A stretch of 64,000 nucleotides of DNA from Lachnospiraceae bacterium (GTDB taxonomy: Bacteria; Bacillota; Clostridia; Lachnospirales; Lachnospiraceae). The position numbers were made by a program, and so were the translations under genes. How positions within the stretch are numbered: position 1 is the first letter of the stretch; each line of letters opens with the position of its first letter. The DNA lies in NCBI GenBank assembly GCA_017635395.1, contig JAGBLN010000016.1, positions 33,862 through 97,861 of the forward strand, given 5' to 3'. Below are positions 35,131 through 43,845 of the stretch, piece after piece. Under the pieces are notes generated by a model. The model was not told where the DNA came from and did not search any database. It saw only the letters and a program-made list of their open reading frames with translations.

Positions 35131-36081
35131 CTACAGCCTTGCCAGAGGAATGCCAAAGGGATTGAGTGCGTCCCTGTGGCTTTTTTTAATGTTTTCCCTA
35201 TACTCCATAGGGGTACAGCCGAGATATTTTTTGAAGATCTTATTGTAGTAGCTTGCATTATTGAAACCGCTCTGATGGGCAAGCTCCTGAATGCTCATGG
35301 CACCGTGGGTATCGCGCTGCAGCATGAGCGCCGATTCGTATATCCTGTGCTGCATCAGATAATCGAAGGGAGTGCTGGATATGGATCTCTTAAAACACCG
35401 GCAGCATTCGCTTTTGCTCACATGAATGGAATCTGCTATTTCATCCAGTGTAAGCTTTTTGGTGAAGTTATCATGGATGAATAGAATGGCGTTCTGCAGG
35501 CGCATTTCATCAGTTGCTACCTTGTCGGCTTCTTCAGCGTTGTATTCAGTGCGGTTGCTCATTTCCAGCAGCTGCAGCCAGAGAGAGCAGAGGCTGCTTT
35601 TGGTTTCAAGCTCGTAGCCGAAAGCTGAATTAAGGTTTGCCTCCAGGATTTCATTTATGCGATCAAGGGCCTTTTGCCCGTAAAGATCATATCTTGTGAG
35701 CATAAGATGTGTAAGAGTGGTGTTTTCTATAAGAGGCTTAAAATATTTGACCCCGAGGAATGCATCCGGATGGTCAAAAATATATGAAGGATGAAAAAGG
35801 ATGGACAGGATCACGCAGTGGGAACCCTCGCAGGGCTTAATGGAATGGAGGCGGTTCCTGTTTATCCAGACGCCTTCGCCGGCAGACACGGTAAAGCTGT
35901 TGCCACCCGTGGTAAAGACAGCCTGGCCTTCCCTGACCAGATCGATCTCCATTTCTTCATGCCAGTGGGAACGGACGCAGTTACTGTACATACGGTCCAA
36001 GTCTATGTAATAGACTCCCACCGGATAGTCTAAGTCAGTATGCTCAAAGTGATTGTCGAAAAAATCTTTTTTCATATTCAT
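35131..36081 (-). CDS. AraC family transcriptional regulator
   Basis: 316 residues. N-terminal cupin sensor (about 30-150; SHWHEEMEIDLVREG), C-terminal double helix-turn-helix (about 205-300) with LTLDEIADSIHVSKSECCRCFK and LAHQSGFNNASYYNKIFKK. Such regulators usually respond to a sugar or related small molecule. It converges on sortase B with a 3-bp gap and stands alone, so its target is not evident. There is no strong ribosome binding site before ATG 36081; ATG 36075 is an alternative. Confidence 0.9.
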   Translation of the reverse strand: MNMKKDFFDNHFEHTDLDYPVGVYYIDLDRMYSNCVRSHWHEEMEIDLVREGQAVFTTGGNSFTVSAGEGVWINRNRLHSIKPCEGSHCVILSILFHPSYIFDHPDAFLGVKYFKPLIENTTLTHLMLTRYDLYGQKALDRINEILEANLNSAFGYELETKSSLCSLWLQLLEMSNRTEYNAEEADKVATDEMRLQNAILFIHDNFTKKLTLDEIADSIHVSKSECCRCFKRSISSTPFDYLMQHRIYESALMLQRDTHGAMSIQELAHQSGFNNASYYNKIFKKYLGCTPMEYRENIKKSHRDALNPFGIPLARL

Positions 36082-36098
36082 TGTTTATTATGATATAA

Positions 36099-36130
36099 AA
36101 ATAAAACCGGTTCCGCAAGGGAACCGGCTT
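36099..36130 (-). terminator. terminator of tRNA-Arg
   Basis: Stem CCGGTTCC (36114-36107 and 36127-36120, minus-strand reading) followed by a T-run on the minus strand. Confidence 0.8.
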
Positions 36131-36134
36131 ATTG

Positions 36135-36208
36135 TGTGCGTGACAGGATTCGAACCCACGACCTTCTGGTCCGTAGCCAGACGCTCTATCCAGCTGAGCT
36201 ACACGCAC
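36135..36208 (-). tRNA. tRNA-Arg (ACG)
   Basis: 74-nt cloverleaf on the minus strand: acceptor GTGCGTG/CACGCAC, anticodon loop CTACGGA giving ACG (read as ICG after deamination), T loop GGTTCGAATCC. CCA is not encoded. A terminator follows directly. Confidence 0.96.
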
Positions 36209-36331
36209 GTATATGACGAAAAACGTCCATGCCGTAGGATAGCACAAGCGAAAGAAAATGTCAAATTGAAAATTTGAAAAAAATTATTTAGGGTGTTATT
36301 ATGATTTATTATTATTTTTCGGAGGATATAA

Positions 36332-37324
36332 ATGACAAAATCAAAGATAGAGCCCCACAGATGTTTCATCAGCTCCATAGATGCCGGGGCGACTTTTGTG
36401 GATTACAATGAATATACGCTTGACCCCGACGGGGAGATATATGACTATATACTGCAGCTGATTGCATACAACTATGACAATGTTGCTTCCAGGAAGGCTG
36501 TATATGATGAGGAATCCTTTCTGGCGGCCATAGTTCCTGAGAATGCAGACGGTTTTGATGCCTTCGTGGACGTAGTGGCTGACGAGATGCATGACCTTTT
36601 GAAGCAGGTGGCTGAAATGAGCCCCGGCAGCGGACTTTTCGTGTATGCAACTGTCGATGAACAGCCTGTCATAGCTTTTTTCAAGCTGAACTACCAGACA
36701 AAATTCTCTTGTGAAAAGAATTCGGACGGTGAGCTTACCTGGACAAAAGACTACAGATTGCTTCCGTCACATACCCAGAAAGAATACGATTATTTCTTCA
36801 TAAACGTATTTGAAAACAGGGTTTCAATGTCTGACTCTAAGTGCATGGTGGATGGCCAGTATGTTAACTATATGGCTGAATGCATCTTAAAGATAAGCCT
36901 TAGGAAGTCGGAGAAGGAAGTGGTAAAAGTCATACAGGATGTTATGACAAATACCATAAAGGAATGCTATGAGGATGATGCGCCTCAGAAGATCTTTGAA
37001 TACAGGAGAGTGGTGGCTGATACCGCAAGGGAAGAGGGTGAGATTAATCCCAAGCGTATCAGGGATACGGTTTTCTCCGGAAATGAAAAGGCTATGGAGC
37101 GTTACGAACAGCAGGCGGCAGATATGGAGATAAAGGAGCAGCCTGTGTATGTAAGTCCTAAGACCAGAAGAAGCCTTGCTAAAAAGCAGAAGATTATTAC
37201 AAAGAGCGGCATAGAACTCCTTGTGCCCGTGGACCTTCTGTCTGATAAGAATATCTTTTCCTTCAAGCAGGAGAACGGGATGGTTTCCATCGTCATAAAC
37301 GATATGAGCGGCGAGGTAAAGTGA
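36332..37324 (+). CDS. nucleoid-associated protein (NdpA/YejK-like, PF04245)
   Basis: 330 residues, the family length. Recognisable parts are the VYATVDEQPVIAFFKLNYQ strand region (about 108-126), KDYRLLPSHTQKEYDYFFIN, and the C-terminal beta part (SGIELLVPVDLL). Homologues associate with the nucleoid; their precise role is unclear. CGGAGG is 8 bp before ATG. A 136-bp gap leads to the SEC-C gene. Confidence 0.72.
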   Translation: MTKSKIEPHRCFISSIDAGATFVDYNEYTLDPDGEIYDYILQLIAYNYDNVASRKAVYDEESFLAAIVPENADGFDAFVDVVADEMHDLLKQVAEMSPGSGLFVYATVDEQPVIAFFKLNYQTKFSCEKNSDGELTWTKDYRLLPSHTQKEYDYFFINVFENRVSMSDSKCMVDGQYVNYMAECILKISLRKSEKEVVKVIQDVMTNTIKECYEDDAPQKIFEYRRVVADTAREEGEINPKRIRDTVFSGNEKAMERYEQQAADMEIKEQPVYVSPKTRRSLAKKQKIITKSGIELLVPVDLLSDKNIFSFKQENGMVSIVINDMSGEVK

Positions 37325-37460
37325 TTCGTGGCTTAAATAACAATGGATTGATAACAGACGCTGTTTGTGGTATAGTATGTTGTCGGATGAAACGGTAATA
37401 ACGCTTAGGATGTGTGTATGCAGCCCGGCGTGCAATAAGGATAAATAAAGGAGATAAAGT

Positions 37461-37970
37461 ATGACACTTCTTGAAGAATGGCACAGTAAAGCCTATGATA
37501 CACAGAATCACAGCAGGGAATCCCTTAAGAGGCTTTGGGATGACTATTTTGCAAAGGAGCAGGCAATCTACGCTCAGCTTTTAAAAGAGCCTGATACTGA
37601 AGTAAAGGGAACAGTAAAGGGACTGGCAGAAAAATATGACATTTCCCTTATGTACATGGTAGGATTCCTTGAGGGCATTCAGGAAAGCCTTAAGGTAGAA
37701 AACCCAATCGATACAATGGATGAGAATACTGAAGTATCCTTAGCGTTTGATAAGGAAATGCTTTTCAAGAATATGGTGGATGCAAAGGCTGAGTGGCTTT
37801 ACAACCTGCCTGAATGGAATGCTATATTTGATGAGGAAAAGCGTGCGGCACTTACCAAGGAAGCAAGGGAGATGGGAACGGTTAAGAAGCCTGAGAAGAT
37901 CTATCCCAACGATCCCTGCCCCTGCGGAAGCGGAAAGAAATACAAGAAGTGCTGCGGCAAAGCAGGCTGA
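37461..37970 (+). CDS. SEC-C motif protein
   Basis: 169 residues: an all-helical N-terminal region (about 1-145) and a terminal SEC-C zinc motif (YPNDPCPCGSGKKYKKCC, about 149-166), the same metal-binding tail that ends SecA. Proteins of this size with a terminal SEC-C are common in Firmicutes and may contact ribosomes or the secretion machinery, but the role is unknown. GGAGAT is 8 bp before ATG. A terminator-like hairpin follows. Confidence 0.85.
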   Translation: MTLLEEWHSKAYDTQNHSRESLKRLWDDYFAKEQAIYAQLLKEPDTEVKGTVKGLAEKYDISLMYMVGFLEGIQESLKVENPIDTMDENTEVSLAFDKEMLFKNMVDAKAEWLYNLPEWNAIFDEEKRAALTKEAREMGTVKKPEKIYPNDPCPCGSGKKYKKCCGKAG

Positions 37971-37977
37971 TGATATA

Positions 37978-38012
37978 AGGGGGCTGCCGGAAAGGGGAGC
38001 CTCTTTTTTAGA
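37978..38012 (+). terminator. probable terminator after SEC-C gene
   Basis: Stem AGGGGGCT with AGCCTCTT (with G-T pairs) followed by TTTTTT. Confidence 0.55.
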
Positions 38013-38074
38013 GTTTTTAAGGGAATATGCAAATTCCCTTCGCATAGCCATTAAAGTGGCAGAAAGGTGAAAAA

Positions 38075-39193
38075 ATGACAAAAATAGATGTTATATCAGG
38101 ATTTCTCGGTGCAGGAAAGACAACTCTCATAAAGAAGCTCCTTGCGGAAGCCTGGAAGGGCGAGCAGGTTGTGCTTATCGAGAATGAATTCGGTGAGATA
38201 GGAATAGACGGCGGTTTCTTAAAGGAAGCCGGTGTGGAGATCACGGAGATGAATTCCGGCTGTATCTGCTGCTCGCTGGTGGGCGATTTTGGTACCGCGC
38301 TTAAGGATGTTATGAGCCGTTTTACACCTGACCGTATTGTTATAGAGCCTTCAGGTGTTGGAAAGCTTTCTGACGTGGTAAGGGCAGTTGAGCAGGCAGA
38401 TCTTGGTGAAGGCGCAAAGCTTAATTCTGCCATCACTGTTGTTGATGCCAATAAGGCAAAACTCTATGTAAAGAATTTCGGTGAGTTCTTCGTAAACCAG
38501 GTTGAGAACGCAGGAACTATTATCCTGAGCCGTACTGATAATATCTCAGACGAGAAGCTTCAGAAGACCCTGGATATCCTGAAGGAGCATAATGCAAAGG
38601 CAACTATCATAACTACTCCTTGGGATCAGATAACAGGAGCTTCCATAAAGGATACAATGGAAGGCGTTGACCTTATGGACACCCTCTTAAAAGAAGTTAT
38701 TGAGAAATATGAGCATCATGATGAGCACTGCTGCCATCATCACCATGATGATGAGCATGAGGAACACGAGCATTGCTGCCACCATCATGACGACGATGAT
38801 GACGAACATGAGCACCATCATCATGACCACGATGAACATCATCACCACCATCATGACGGTGAGGAGTGCGAGTGCCACCATCATCATGATCATGACCACC
38901 ATCATCACCATCATGCTGACGAAGTATTTGGAAGCTGGGGAATGGAGACCGCTGCGAAGTATACGGAAGAAGAGATCAGCGATGCTCTTGCAAAGCTGGT
39001 TGATGCAGTGACATACGGAACAGTACTCCGTGCAAAGGGAATGGTTCCTTCCGTTGACGGCGGCTGGATCTATTTTGATTATGTGCCCGGCGAGAGCAAT
39101 GTCCGCAAGGGCGAGCCCCAGCCTACGGGTAAGTTCTGTGTGATAGGATCAAAGCTCAACGAAGAGGAGCTTGGAGAACTTTTTAAGAAGTGA
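38075..39193 (+). CDS. COG0523 (CobW/ZNG-like) GTPase with His-rich metal region
   Basis: 372 residues. Walker A GFLGAGKTTL (about residue 9), the family metal motif C-x-C-C (GCICCSL, about 66-72), Walker B region and the guanine motif region (SRTDN). A very long His/Asp/Glu-rich stretch (about 214-287, dozens of histidines) precedes the CobW C-terminal domain (FDYVPGE). COG0523 proteins are metal chaperones, often for zinc; the His region likely buffers metal. The next gene, a second COG0523-like protein, starts 17 bp after its stop. Confidence 0.92.
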   Translation: MTKIDVISGFLGAGKTTLIKKLLAEAWKGEQVVLIENEFGEIGIDGGFLKEAGVEITEMNSGCICCSLVGDFGTALKDVMSRFTPDRIVIEPSGVGKLSDVVRAVEQADLGEGAKLNSAITVVDANKAKLYVKNFGEFFVNQVENAGTIILSRTDNISDEKLQKTLDILKEHNAKATIITTPWDQITGASIKDTMEGVDLMDTLLKEVIEKYEHHDEHCCHHHHDDEHEEHEHCCHHHDDDDDEHEHHHHDHDEHHHHHHDGEECECHHHHDHDHHHHHHADEVFGSWGMETAAKYTEEEISDALAKLVDAVTYGTVLRAKGMVPSVDGGWIYFDYVPGESNVRKGEPQPTGKFCVIGSKLNEEELGELFKK

Positions 39194-39210
39194 TAGCGGA
39201 AAGGGGAAGT

Positions 39211-40143
39211 ATGAGACCGGTATATCTTATAAATGGTTTTCTTGAAAGCGGAAAGACACAGTTCATAAAGTTTACGATCGCCCAGCCCTATTTCCAGATA
39301 AAGGGCAAGACCCTTCTGATCCTCTGTGAAGAAGGTGAGGAGGAGTACGAGGAAAATGTGCTGAAGGCATCCAATACCGTGGTAAAGCTTATTGAAGATG
39401 AAGAGGATTTCACCACTGAAAAGCTTATGGCACTGGAAAAGGAAGTTGATCCGGAACGCATAATCATTGAGTATAACGGTATGTGGAACATGAAGGATAT
39501 GACGCTGCCTTTCCACTGGAACTTAGAGCAGCAGATTACCTGCGTGGATGCATCCACCTTCGAGACATACTATATGAATATGAGGTCTCTGCTTGCTGAA
39601 ATGATCAGGAAGTCTGAGCTTATCATTTTTAACCGCTGCGATAATGTGATGGACAACCTGGCAAGTTTCAGGCGCAACATTAAGGCGGTGAATGCCAATG
39701 CGGATGTTATATTCGAGAATGCCCAGGGCGAGATAAACCAGATATTCGAAGAAGACCTGCCTTATGATCTTAAGGCGGACAAGATAGTTTTAGATGAAAG
39801 GACTTTCGGAATATGGTATCTGGATACCATGGATCATGCCGAAAGGTACGAAGGCAAGATTTTAGAATTCGATGCCATGGTGCTTAAGCCAAAGACCTTC
39901 CCCAAGGGATATTTTGTGCCGGGACGTCTTGCCATGACCTGCTGTGCAGACGATATGCAGTTTTTAGGATATGCATGCGAGTATAAGGACGCAGATAAAT
40001 TAAAGGACAGGGACTGGATAAGGATAACCGCAAGGGTAAATAAGGAATACTTTTCTGATTACCAGGCTGAGGGCCCTGTGCTTCATGCGGTCAGCGTGAA
40101 GAAGACCCAGAAGCCTAAAAACGAGATAGTAGGATTCGGCTGA
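39211..40143 (+). CDS. divergent COG0523-like GTPase lacking the CxCC motif
   Basis: 310 residues from ATG 39211 (AAGGGG 5-6 bp upstream; an in-frame GTG at 39190 overlaps the previous stop region). Walker A INGFLESGKTQF is intact. Where the first GTPase has C-x-C-C, this one has a glutamate-rich stretch (CEEGEEEYEENV) near residues 36-50, so the classical metal site is gone. GTPase middle and CobW-like C-terminal parts (PKGYFVPGRLAMTCC) are recognisable. It may be a partner or regulator of the gene before it. The glycosylase gene follows within 20 bp. Confidence 0.85.
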   Translation: MRPVYLINGFLESGKTQFIKFTIAQPYFQIKGKTLLILCEEGEEEYEENVLKASNTVVKLIEDEEDFTTEKLMALEKEVDPERIIIEYNGMWNMKDMTLPFHWNLEQQITCVDASTFETYYMNMRSLLAEMIRKSELIIFNRCDNVMDNLASFRRNIKAVNANADVIFENAQGEINQIFEEDLPYDLKADKIVLDERTFGIWYLDTMDHAERYEGKILEFDAMVLKPKTFPKGYFVPGRLAMTCCADDMQFLGYACEYKDADKLKDRDWIRITARVNKEYFSDYQAEGPVLHAVSVKKTQKPKNEIVGFG

Positions 40144-40162
40144 TAAATTGAGGCGTCAGGAT

Positions 40163-40975
40163 ATGTCAGAACAGGGAGCGTTTATCAACAGTGTAAAGAT
40201 TTCGGATGACTTTGATCTTGAAAAACTTAGGATCAGCGGCCAGTGTTTCAGGATAAAGCTCCTGCCTGACGGAGCATACCGCTTTATAAAGGGCGGCCAT
40301 GTGCTGGATATGAAGATGTCCGGCAAAGGCACGTACGATGTAAGCTGCAGGGATGAAGAGTTTGCCGATATCTGGCATGACTATTTTGATCTGGACAGGA
40401 ATTACAGAGCCATCAGGCGGCGCATCGATCCTTCCGATACATACTTAAGGGCTGCCGCAGAAAGCGGAAAAGGCATACGGATACTAAAGCAGGATCCGTG
40501 GGAGTGCCTTATTTCTTTTATTATTTCCCAGAGAAAAAATATACCTGCCATAACGGCAGCAGTGGAGTCTGTGTGCAGGAGCGCAGGACTTGAGATTGGC
40601 GGCACGGGCGAGTATGAGTTCCCGAGAGCTGCGCGGATGCGCACTTTTTCCGATGAACAGTGGAAGGCTTTTAAACTGGGCTACCGCGAGAAATACATCA
40701 GAAGGGCGGTTGCAGATGCGCCGGATATGGAGAGTTTAGCCGGACTTTCCGATGAGGAGCTGATGGATAGCCTGACAGCAATGTACGGCGTAGGTATAAA
40801 GGTGGCTTCCTGCACCGCACTCTTTGCTTATTCAAGGGTTGACCTTGCACCGGTGGATGTGTGGATAAAGAGGGTGTTTGACGAGCAGTACGGCGGGGAG
40901 GATGTCTTAAGCGGACGGAAGGATGCCGGGATACTGCAGCAGTATCTGTTTTATCATGCACGTGTTTCCGGGTAA
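40163..40975 (+). CDS. 8-oxoguanine-type DNA glycosylase (OGG/AlkA family)
   Basis: 270 residues from ATG 40163 (TTG 40148 is an alternative start). An N-terminal TBP-like OGG_N domain (about 8-95) precedes the HhH-GPD domain. The helix-hairpin-helix reads MYGVGIKVASCTALFAYS, with the catalytic Lys, and VDLAPVDVWIKRV holds the conserved Asp. It would excise oxidised purines from DNA in base excision repair. Unlike MutY it shows no [4Fe-4S] cysteines. It overlaps no gene but follows the second GTPase by 19 bp, so it is probably in that operon. Confidence 0.88.
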   Translation: MSEQGAFINSVKISDDFDLEKLRISGQCFRIKLLPDGAYRFIKGGHVLDMKMSGKGTYDVSCRDEEFADIWHDYFDLDRNYRAIRRRIDPSDTYLRAAAESGKGIRILKQDPWECLISFIISQRKNIPAITAAVESVCRSAGLEIGGTGEYEFPRAARMRTFSDEQWKAFKLGYREKYIRRAVADAPDMESLAGLSDEELMDSLTAMYGVGIKVASCTALFAYSRVDLAPVDVWIKRVFDEQYGGEDVLSGRKDAGILQQYLFYHARVSG

Positions 40976-40993
40976 GAATCACTGTGATTTTTA

Positions 40994-41022
40994 TTGAATG
41001 TAGAGCATCTATATGGTATCAT
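40994..41022 (+). promoter_or_regulatory. pyrBI promoter
   Basis: TTGAAT (40994-40999), 17-bp spacer, TATCAT (41017-41022), predicting a start near 41029 and a 190-nt leader. Confidence 0.6.
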
Positions 41023-41053
41023 ATACCGCAGTACGGATTTGTTGGAGAATAGT

Positions 41054-41137
41054 ATGTGCAGATGTGACAGACATAATTTCATGAAACCAGATGCTCTTGT
41101 CGAAGCACATATTTTTTTAATTATTTACAGTATTTGA
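41054..41137 (+). CDS. candidate pyrBI leader peptide (27 codons)
   Basis: Short frame with GGAG 6 bp before ATG. Reads MCRCDRHNFMKPDALV..., ending in hydrophobic codons ATT TTT TTA ATT ATT, which make a U-rich run in the mRNA (41110-41122). The TGA (41135-41137) sits exactly at the foot of the intrinsic terminator stem that follows. A ribosome at the stop would cover the 5' half of that stem. This is the layout of the pyrL-type leader of enterobacterial pyrBI, where UTP shortage makes RNA polymerase pause at U-rich sites and lets the ribosome catch up. The function is inference. Confidence 0.55.
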   Translation: MCRCDRHNFMKPDALVEAHIFLIIYSI

Positions 41138-41162
41138 GAGAAACTTTTTGTTTCTCTTTTTT
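41138..41162 (+). terminator. attenuator terminator in the pyrBI leader
   Basis: Stem GAGAAAC (41138-41144) with GTTTCTC (41150-41156), five-T loop, then TTTTTT. It lies 60 bp before pyrB and downstream of the pyrBI promoter, so it can only act as an attenuator. Confidence 0.8.
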
Positions 41163-41222
41163 GTTTATTTATCGCACGGTGATTTCATCATCGCTAATCG
41201 GTTATCTTAGGGAGGAAAATTT

Positions 41223-42167
41223 ATGGAAGTGATCGGAAAAGACGGCAGACCGCTCAGACATCTGATGACACCTTTGGATTTTTCGGTGGAAGAGCTGGAT
41301 AAGCTTTTTGACCTTGCTTCGGATATCAAGGATCATCCGGATGACTACAAGGATCTGTGCGCAAGGAAGAAACTGGCAACATGTTTTTACGAACCCAGCA
41401 CCAGGACAAGGCTTTCTTTTGAGACAGCAATGCTAGACTTAGGCGGTCAGGTTATAGGCTTCTCTGATGCTAATTCATCATCGGCCTCAAAGGGCGAAAG
41501 CGTTTCTGATACCATACGCGTAATATCCTGCTTTGCAGACATATGTGCCATGAGACATCCGAAGGAAGGCGCACCTATGGTTGCAGCGGCTCATTCCAAG
41601 ATCCCTGTGATCAATGCAGGCGACGGCGGTCATCAGCATCCCACCCAGACTCTTACGGATATGCTTACTATTAGGTCACTTAAGGGAAAGCTGGACGGTT
41701 TCACCATAGGACTTTGCGGTGACCTTAAGTTCGGACGTACAGTACACTCGCTCGTAAATGCAATGCTGCGCTATCCGAATAATAAATATGTGTTCATTTC
41801 ACCCGAGGAACTGCGTATCCCCAGCTACCTGCGGGAGAAGCTTAAGAGCATGAATGTGGAATTCGAAGAAGTGGAGAGGCTGGAAGACAGCATGCCTAAG
41901 CTGGATATGCTTTACATGACCAGAGTACAGAGAGAGCGCTTCTTCAACGAAGAGGATTATGTAAGACTTAAAGATTTCTATGTATTGAATAAGACAAAGA
42001 TGGAGCTTGCACCTAAGGATATGCTGGTGCTTCATCCTCTGCCCCGTGTTAATGAAATATCCGTAGAGATAGATGAGGATCCGAGAGCTGTATATTTTGA
42101 GCAGGTTCAGTATGGAGTGTATGTAAGAATGGCTCTTATTGCAACGCTTCTCGGACTGGCAGGTTAA
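41223..42167 (+). CDS. pyrB: aspartate carbamoyltransferase catalytic chain
   Basis: 314 residues, full length. Carbamoyl-phosphate motif [17 protein letters not shown] (about residues 58-74), [10 protein letters not shown] and the aspartate-binding late region ([11 protein letters not shown]) are all present. It makes carbamoyl-aspartate, the committed pyrimidine step. AGGGAGG is about 9 bp before ATG. pyrI follows 13 bp downstream, giving the regulated dodecameric enzyme form. Expression appears controlled by the leader attenuator. Confidence 0.97.
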   Translation: MEVIGKDGRPLRHLMTPLDFSVEELDKLFDLASDIKDHPDDYKDLCARKKLATCFYEPSTRTRLSFETAMLDLGGQVIGFSDANSSSASKGESVSDTIRVISCFADICAMRHPKEGAPMVAAAHSKIPVINAGDGGHQHPTQTLTDMLTIRSLKGKLDGFTIGLCGDLKFGRTVHSLVNAMLRYPNNKYVFISPEELRIPSYLREKLKSMNVEFEEVERLEDSMPKLDMLYMTRVQRERFFNEEDYVRLKDFYVLNKTKMELAPKDMLVLHPLPRVNEISVEIDEDPRAVYFEQVQYGVYVRMALIATLLGLAG

Positions 42168-42180
42168 AGGAGGAAATACA

Positions 42181-42612
42181 ATGCTTAACGTCGGAAAGAT
42201 TGATGAAGGTTTTGTTCTGGATCATATTCCCGTTGGCAAGGGAATGTCCATATATTACCATCTGGGGCTTGATAAGCTGGACTGCATGGTGGCAATCATA
42301 AAAAATGCCCACAGCAAAAGGCTTGGCAGAAAGGATATAATAAAGGTGGAGTGTGACATTAACATGCTCAACCTGGATGTGCTGGCAGTCATTGACCACA
42401 CGATAACCGTAAATGTAATAAAGGACGGAGAGATACTTGAAAAGCAGCCTCTGGAGCTTCCTCAGGAACTGAAGGGTGTAATGCGCTGCAGGAATCCCCG
42501 CTGCATCACATCAATAGAGCAGGAGCTGCCTCATATCTTTTACCTGGCTGATCCTGAAAAGGAAATATACAGATGCAAGTACTGTGATGAGAAGAATTCG
42601 GAGAAGATGTAA
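42181..42612 (+). CDS. pyrI: aspartate carbamoyltransferase regulatory chain
   Basis: 143 residues from ATG 42181 (AGGAGG 6-7 bp upstream; an earlier frame start inside pyrB is not credible). The N-terminal nucleotide-binding domain (about 1-90) is followed by the zinc domain with four Cys (CRNPRC about 104-109 and CKYC about 132-135). It binds ATP/CTP to adjust PyrB activity. The presence of PyrI in a Firmicute fits Clostridia rather than Bacillus. Confidence 0.95.
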   Translation: MLNVGKIDEGFVLDHIPVGKGMSIYYHLGLDKLDCMVAIIKNAHSKRLGRKDIIKVECDINMLNLDVLAVIDHTITVNVIKDGEILEKQPLELPQELKGVMRCRNPRCITSIEQELPHIFYLADPEKEIYRCKYCDEKNSEKM

Positions 42613-42656
42613 CAGCCTTAAGCACATGGCTGATGGCATGGATTTTTTAGATAGAT

Positions 42657-43778
42657 ATGGAACTTGAAGATATAAGAAAAGAACTGGATGAGGTGGACAG
42701 GCAGATAGTAGAGCTGTACGAGAAGCGTATGGCACTTGCCTGCGAAGTGGCCGAGTCCAAAAGAAAAAACGGAAAAAATGTATTTGACAAAGCGCGTGAG
42801 GATGCCAAGCTCAAGAGCGTGTCCGGACTTGTAAAGGAGCCGGAGTACAGGCAGGGGATTCAGGACCTTTTCGGGCAGCTTATGGGAAGCAGCAGGAAGC
42901 TGCAGTATTCTATTCTGGCTGCAGATGATAAGGGAAGCCTTCCTTTTGCTCCTGTTGATGCACTGAATAAAAAGGCAACGGTTGTTTACCAGGGCGCCGA
43001 AGGATCATATTCCGAGGCGGCAGCTCATACTTTCTTTTCCGAGGCGGCAGATTTTTTTCATACGGATACATTCAGGAATGCCATGCTTGCACTGGATGAG
43101 GGCAGGGCAGAGTATGCTGTGCTTCCGATAGAAAATTCCACCGCCGGAATTGTGAGCGAGATATATGATCTGCTGGCTGAGTTTGAGCATTACATAGTCG
43201 GCGAGCAGATGATAAAGATAGAGCACTGCCTGATGGGAAGCGAGGGAACTAACCTTGATACCATACAGACGGTTTATTCCCATCCCCAGTCCCTTATGCA
43301 GTCGGAGCGTTTCCTTCGCAGCCATCCGGAGTGGAAGATCATTTCCATGAGCAACAATGCATTCGCGGCTAAGAAGGTTGCGGATGAAAAGGATGTCACC
43401 CAGGCAGCCATAGCGGGCGAACATGCCGCAAAGGTTTACGGACTTGATATAATACAGAAAGGGGTAAACCATTCCGATACAAATACCACCCGGTTCATAG
43501 TGGTAAGCAACCGGAAGATATTTGTGAAGGATGCGAAAAAGATAAGTTTATGCTTTGAAGTGCCGGATGAGAGCGGTTCCCTATACCGCATGTTGTCCCA
43601 TTTCATATACAATAACCTTAACATGAAAAAAATCGAAAGCCGTCCCATAGAGGGCAGAAACTGGGAGTACAGATTTTTCCTGGATTTTGAGGGAAACCTT
43701 TCTGATCCCGGAGTAAGGAATGCACTGTGCGGACTCAGGGAAGAGGCACGGAGCCTTCGTATATTGGGAAATTACTGA
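42657..43778 (+). CDS. pheA: chorismate mutase / prephenate dehydratase
   Basis: 373 residues with three parts: AroQ chorismate mutase (about 1-85; LEDIRKELDEVDRQIVELYEKR), prephenate dehydratase (about 105-285; YQGAEGSYSEAAA, PIENSTAGIVSE, DTNTTRFIVV) and a C-terminal ACT regulatory domain (about 295-370; with the ESRP motif in KKIESRPIEG). It converts chorismate to phenylpyruvate, with phenylalanine feedback through ACT. It starts 44 bp after pyrI, without a terminator between, so it may be partly co-transcribed. Confidence 0.95.
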   Translation: MELEDIRKELDEVDRQIVELYEKRMALACEVAESKRKNGKNVFDKAREDAKLKSVSGLVKEPEYRQGIQDLFGQLMGSSRKLQYSILAADDKGSLPFAPVDALNKKATVVYQGAEGSYSEAAAHTFFSEAADFFHTDTFRNAMLALDEGRAEYAVLPIENSTAGIVSEIYDLLAEFEHYIVGEQMIKIEHCLMGSEGTNLDTIQTVYSHPQSLMQSERFLRSHPEWKIISMSNNAFAAKKVADEKDVTQAAIAGEHAAKVYGLDIIQKGVNHSDTNTTRFIVVSNRKIFVKDAKKISLCFEVPDESGSLYRMLSHFIYNNLNMKKIESRPIEGRNWEYRFFLDFEGNLSDPGVRNALCGLREEARSLRILGNY

Positions 43779-43845
43779 TACGGACAGACGGATCGATATA
43801 TATTAAACTGCAGCTACGGATTTTGTAAAAAACAGGAGGACCGTT

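Noticed and set aside
38687-38914. Met/Val-rich frame on the minus strand
   Set aside because: Mirror image of the His-rich repeat of the COG0523 GTPase; composition explained by CAT codons.
38700-38930. His-codon repeat as a CRISPR-like or tandem DNA repeat
   Set aside because: The repetition is irregular and follows codons for His, Asp and Glu within an intact reading frame.
41002-41097. AGAGCATCT/AGATGCTCT inverted repeat as a pause hairpin in the pyrBI leader
   Set aside because: Its left arm lies between the predicted -35 and -10, so it would not be transcribed from that promoter.
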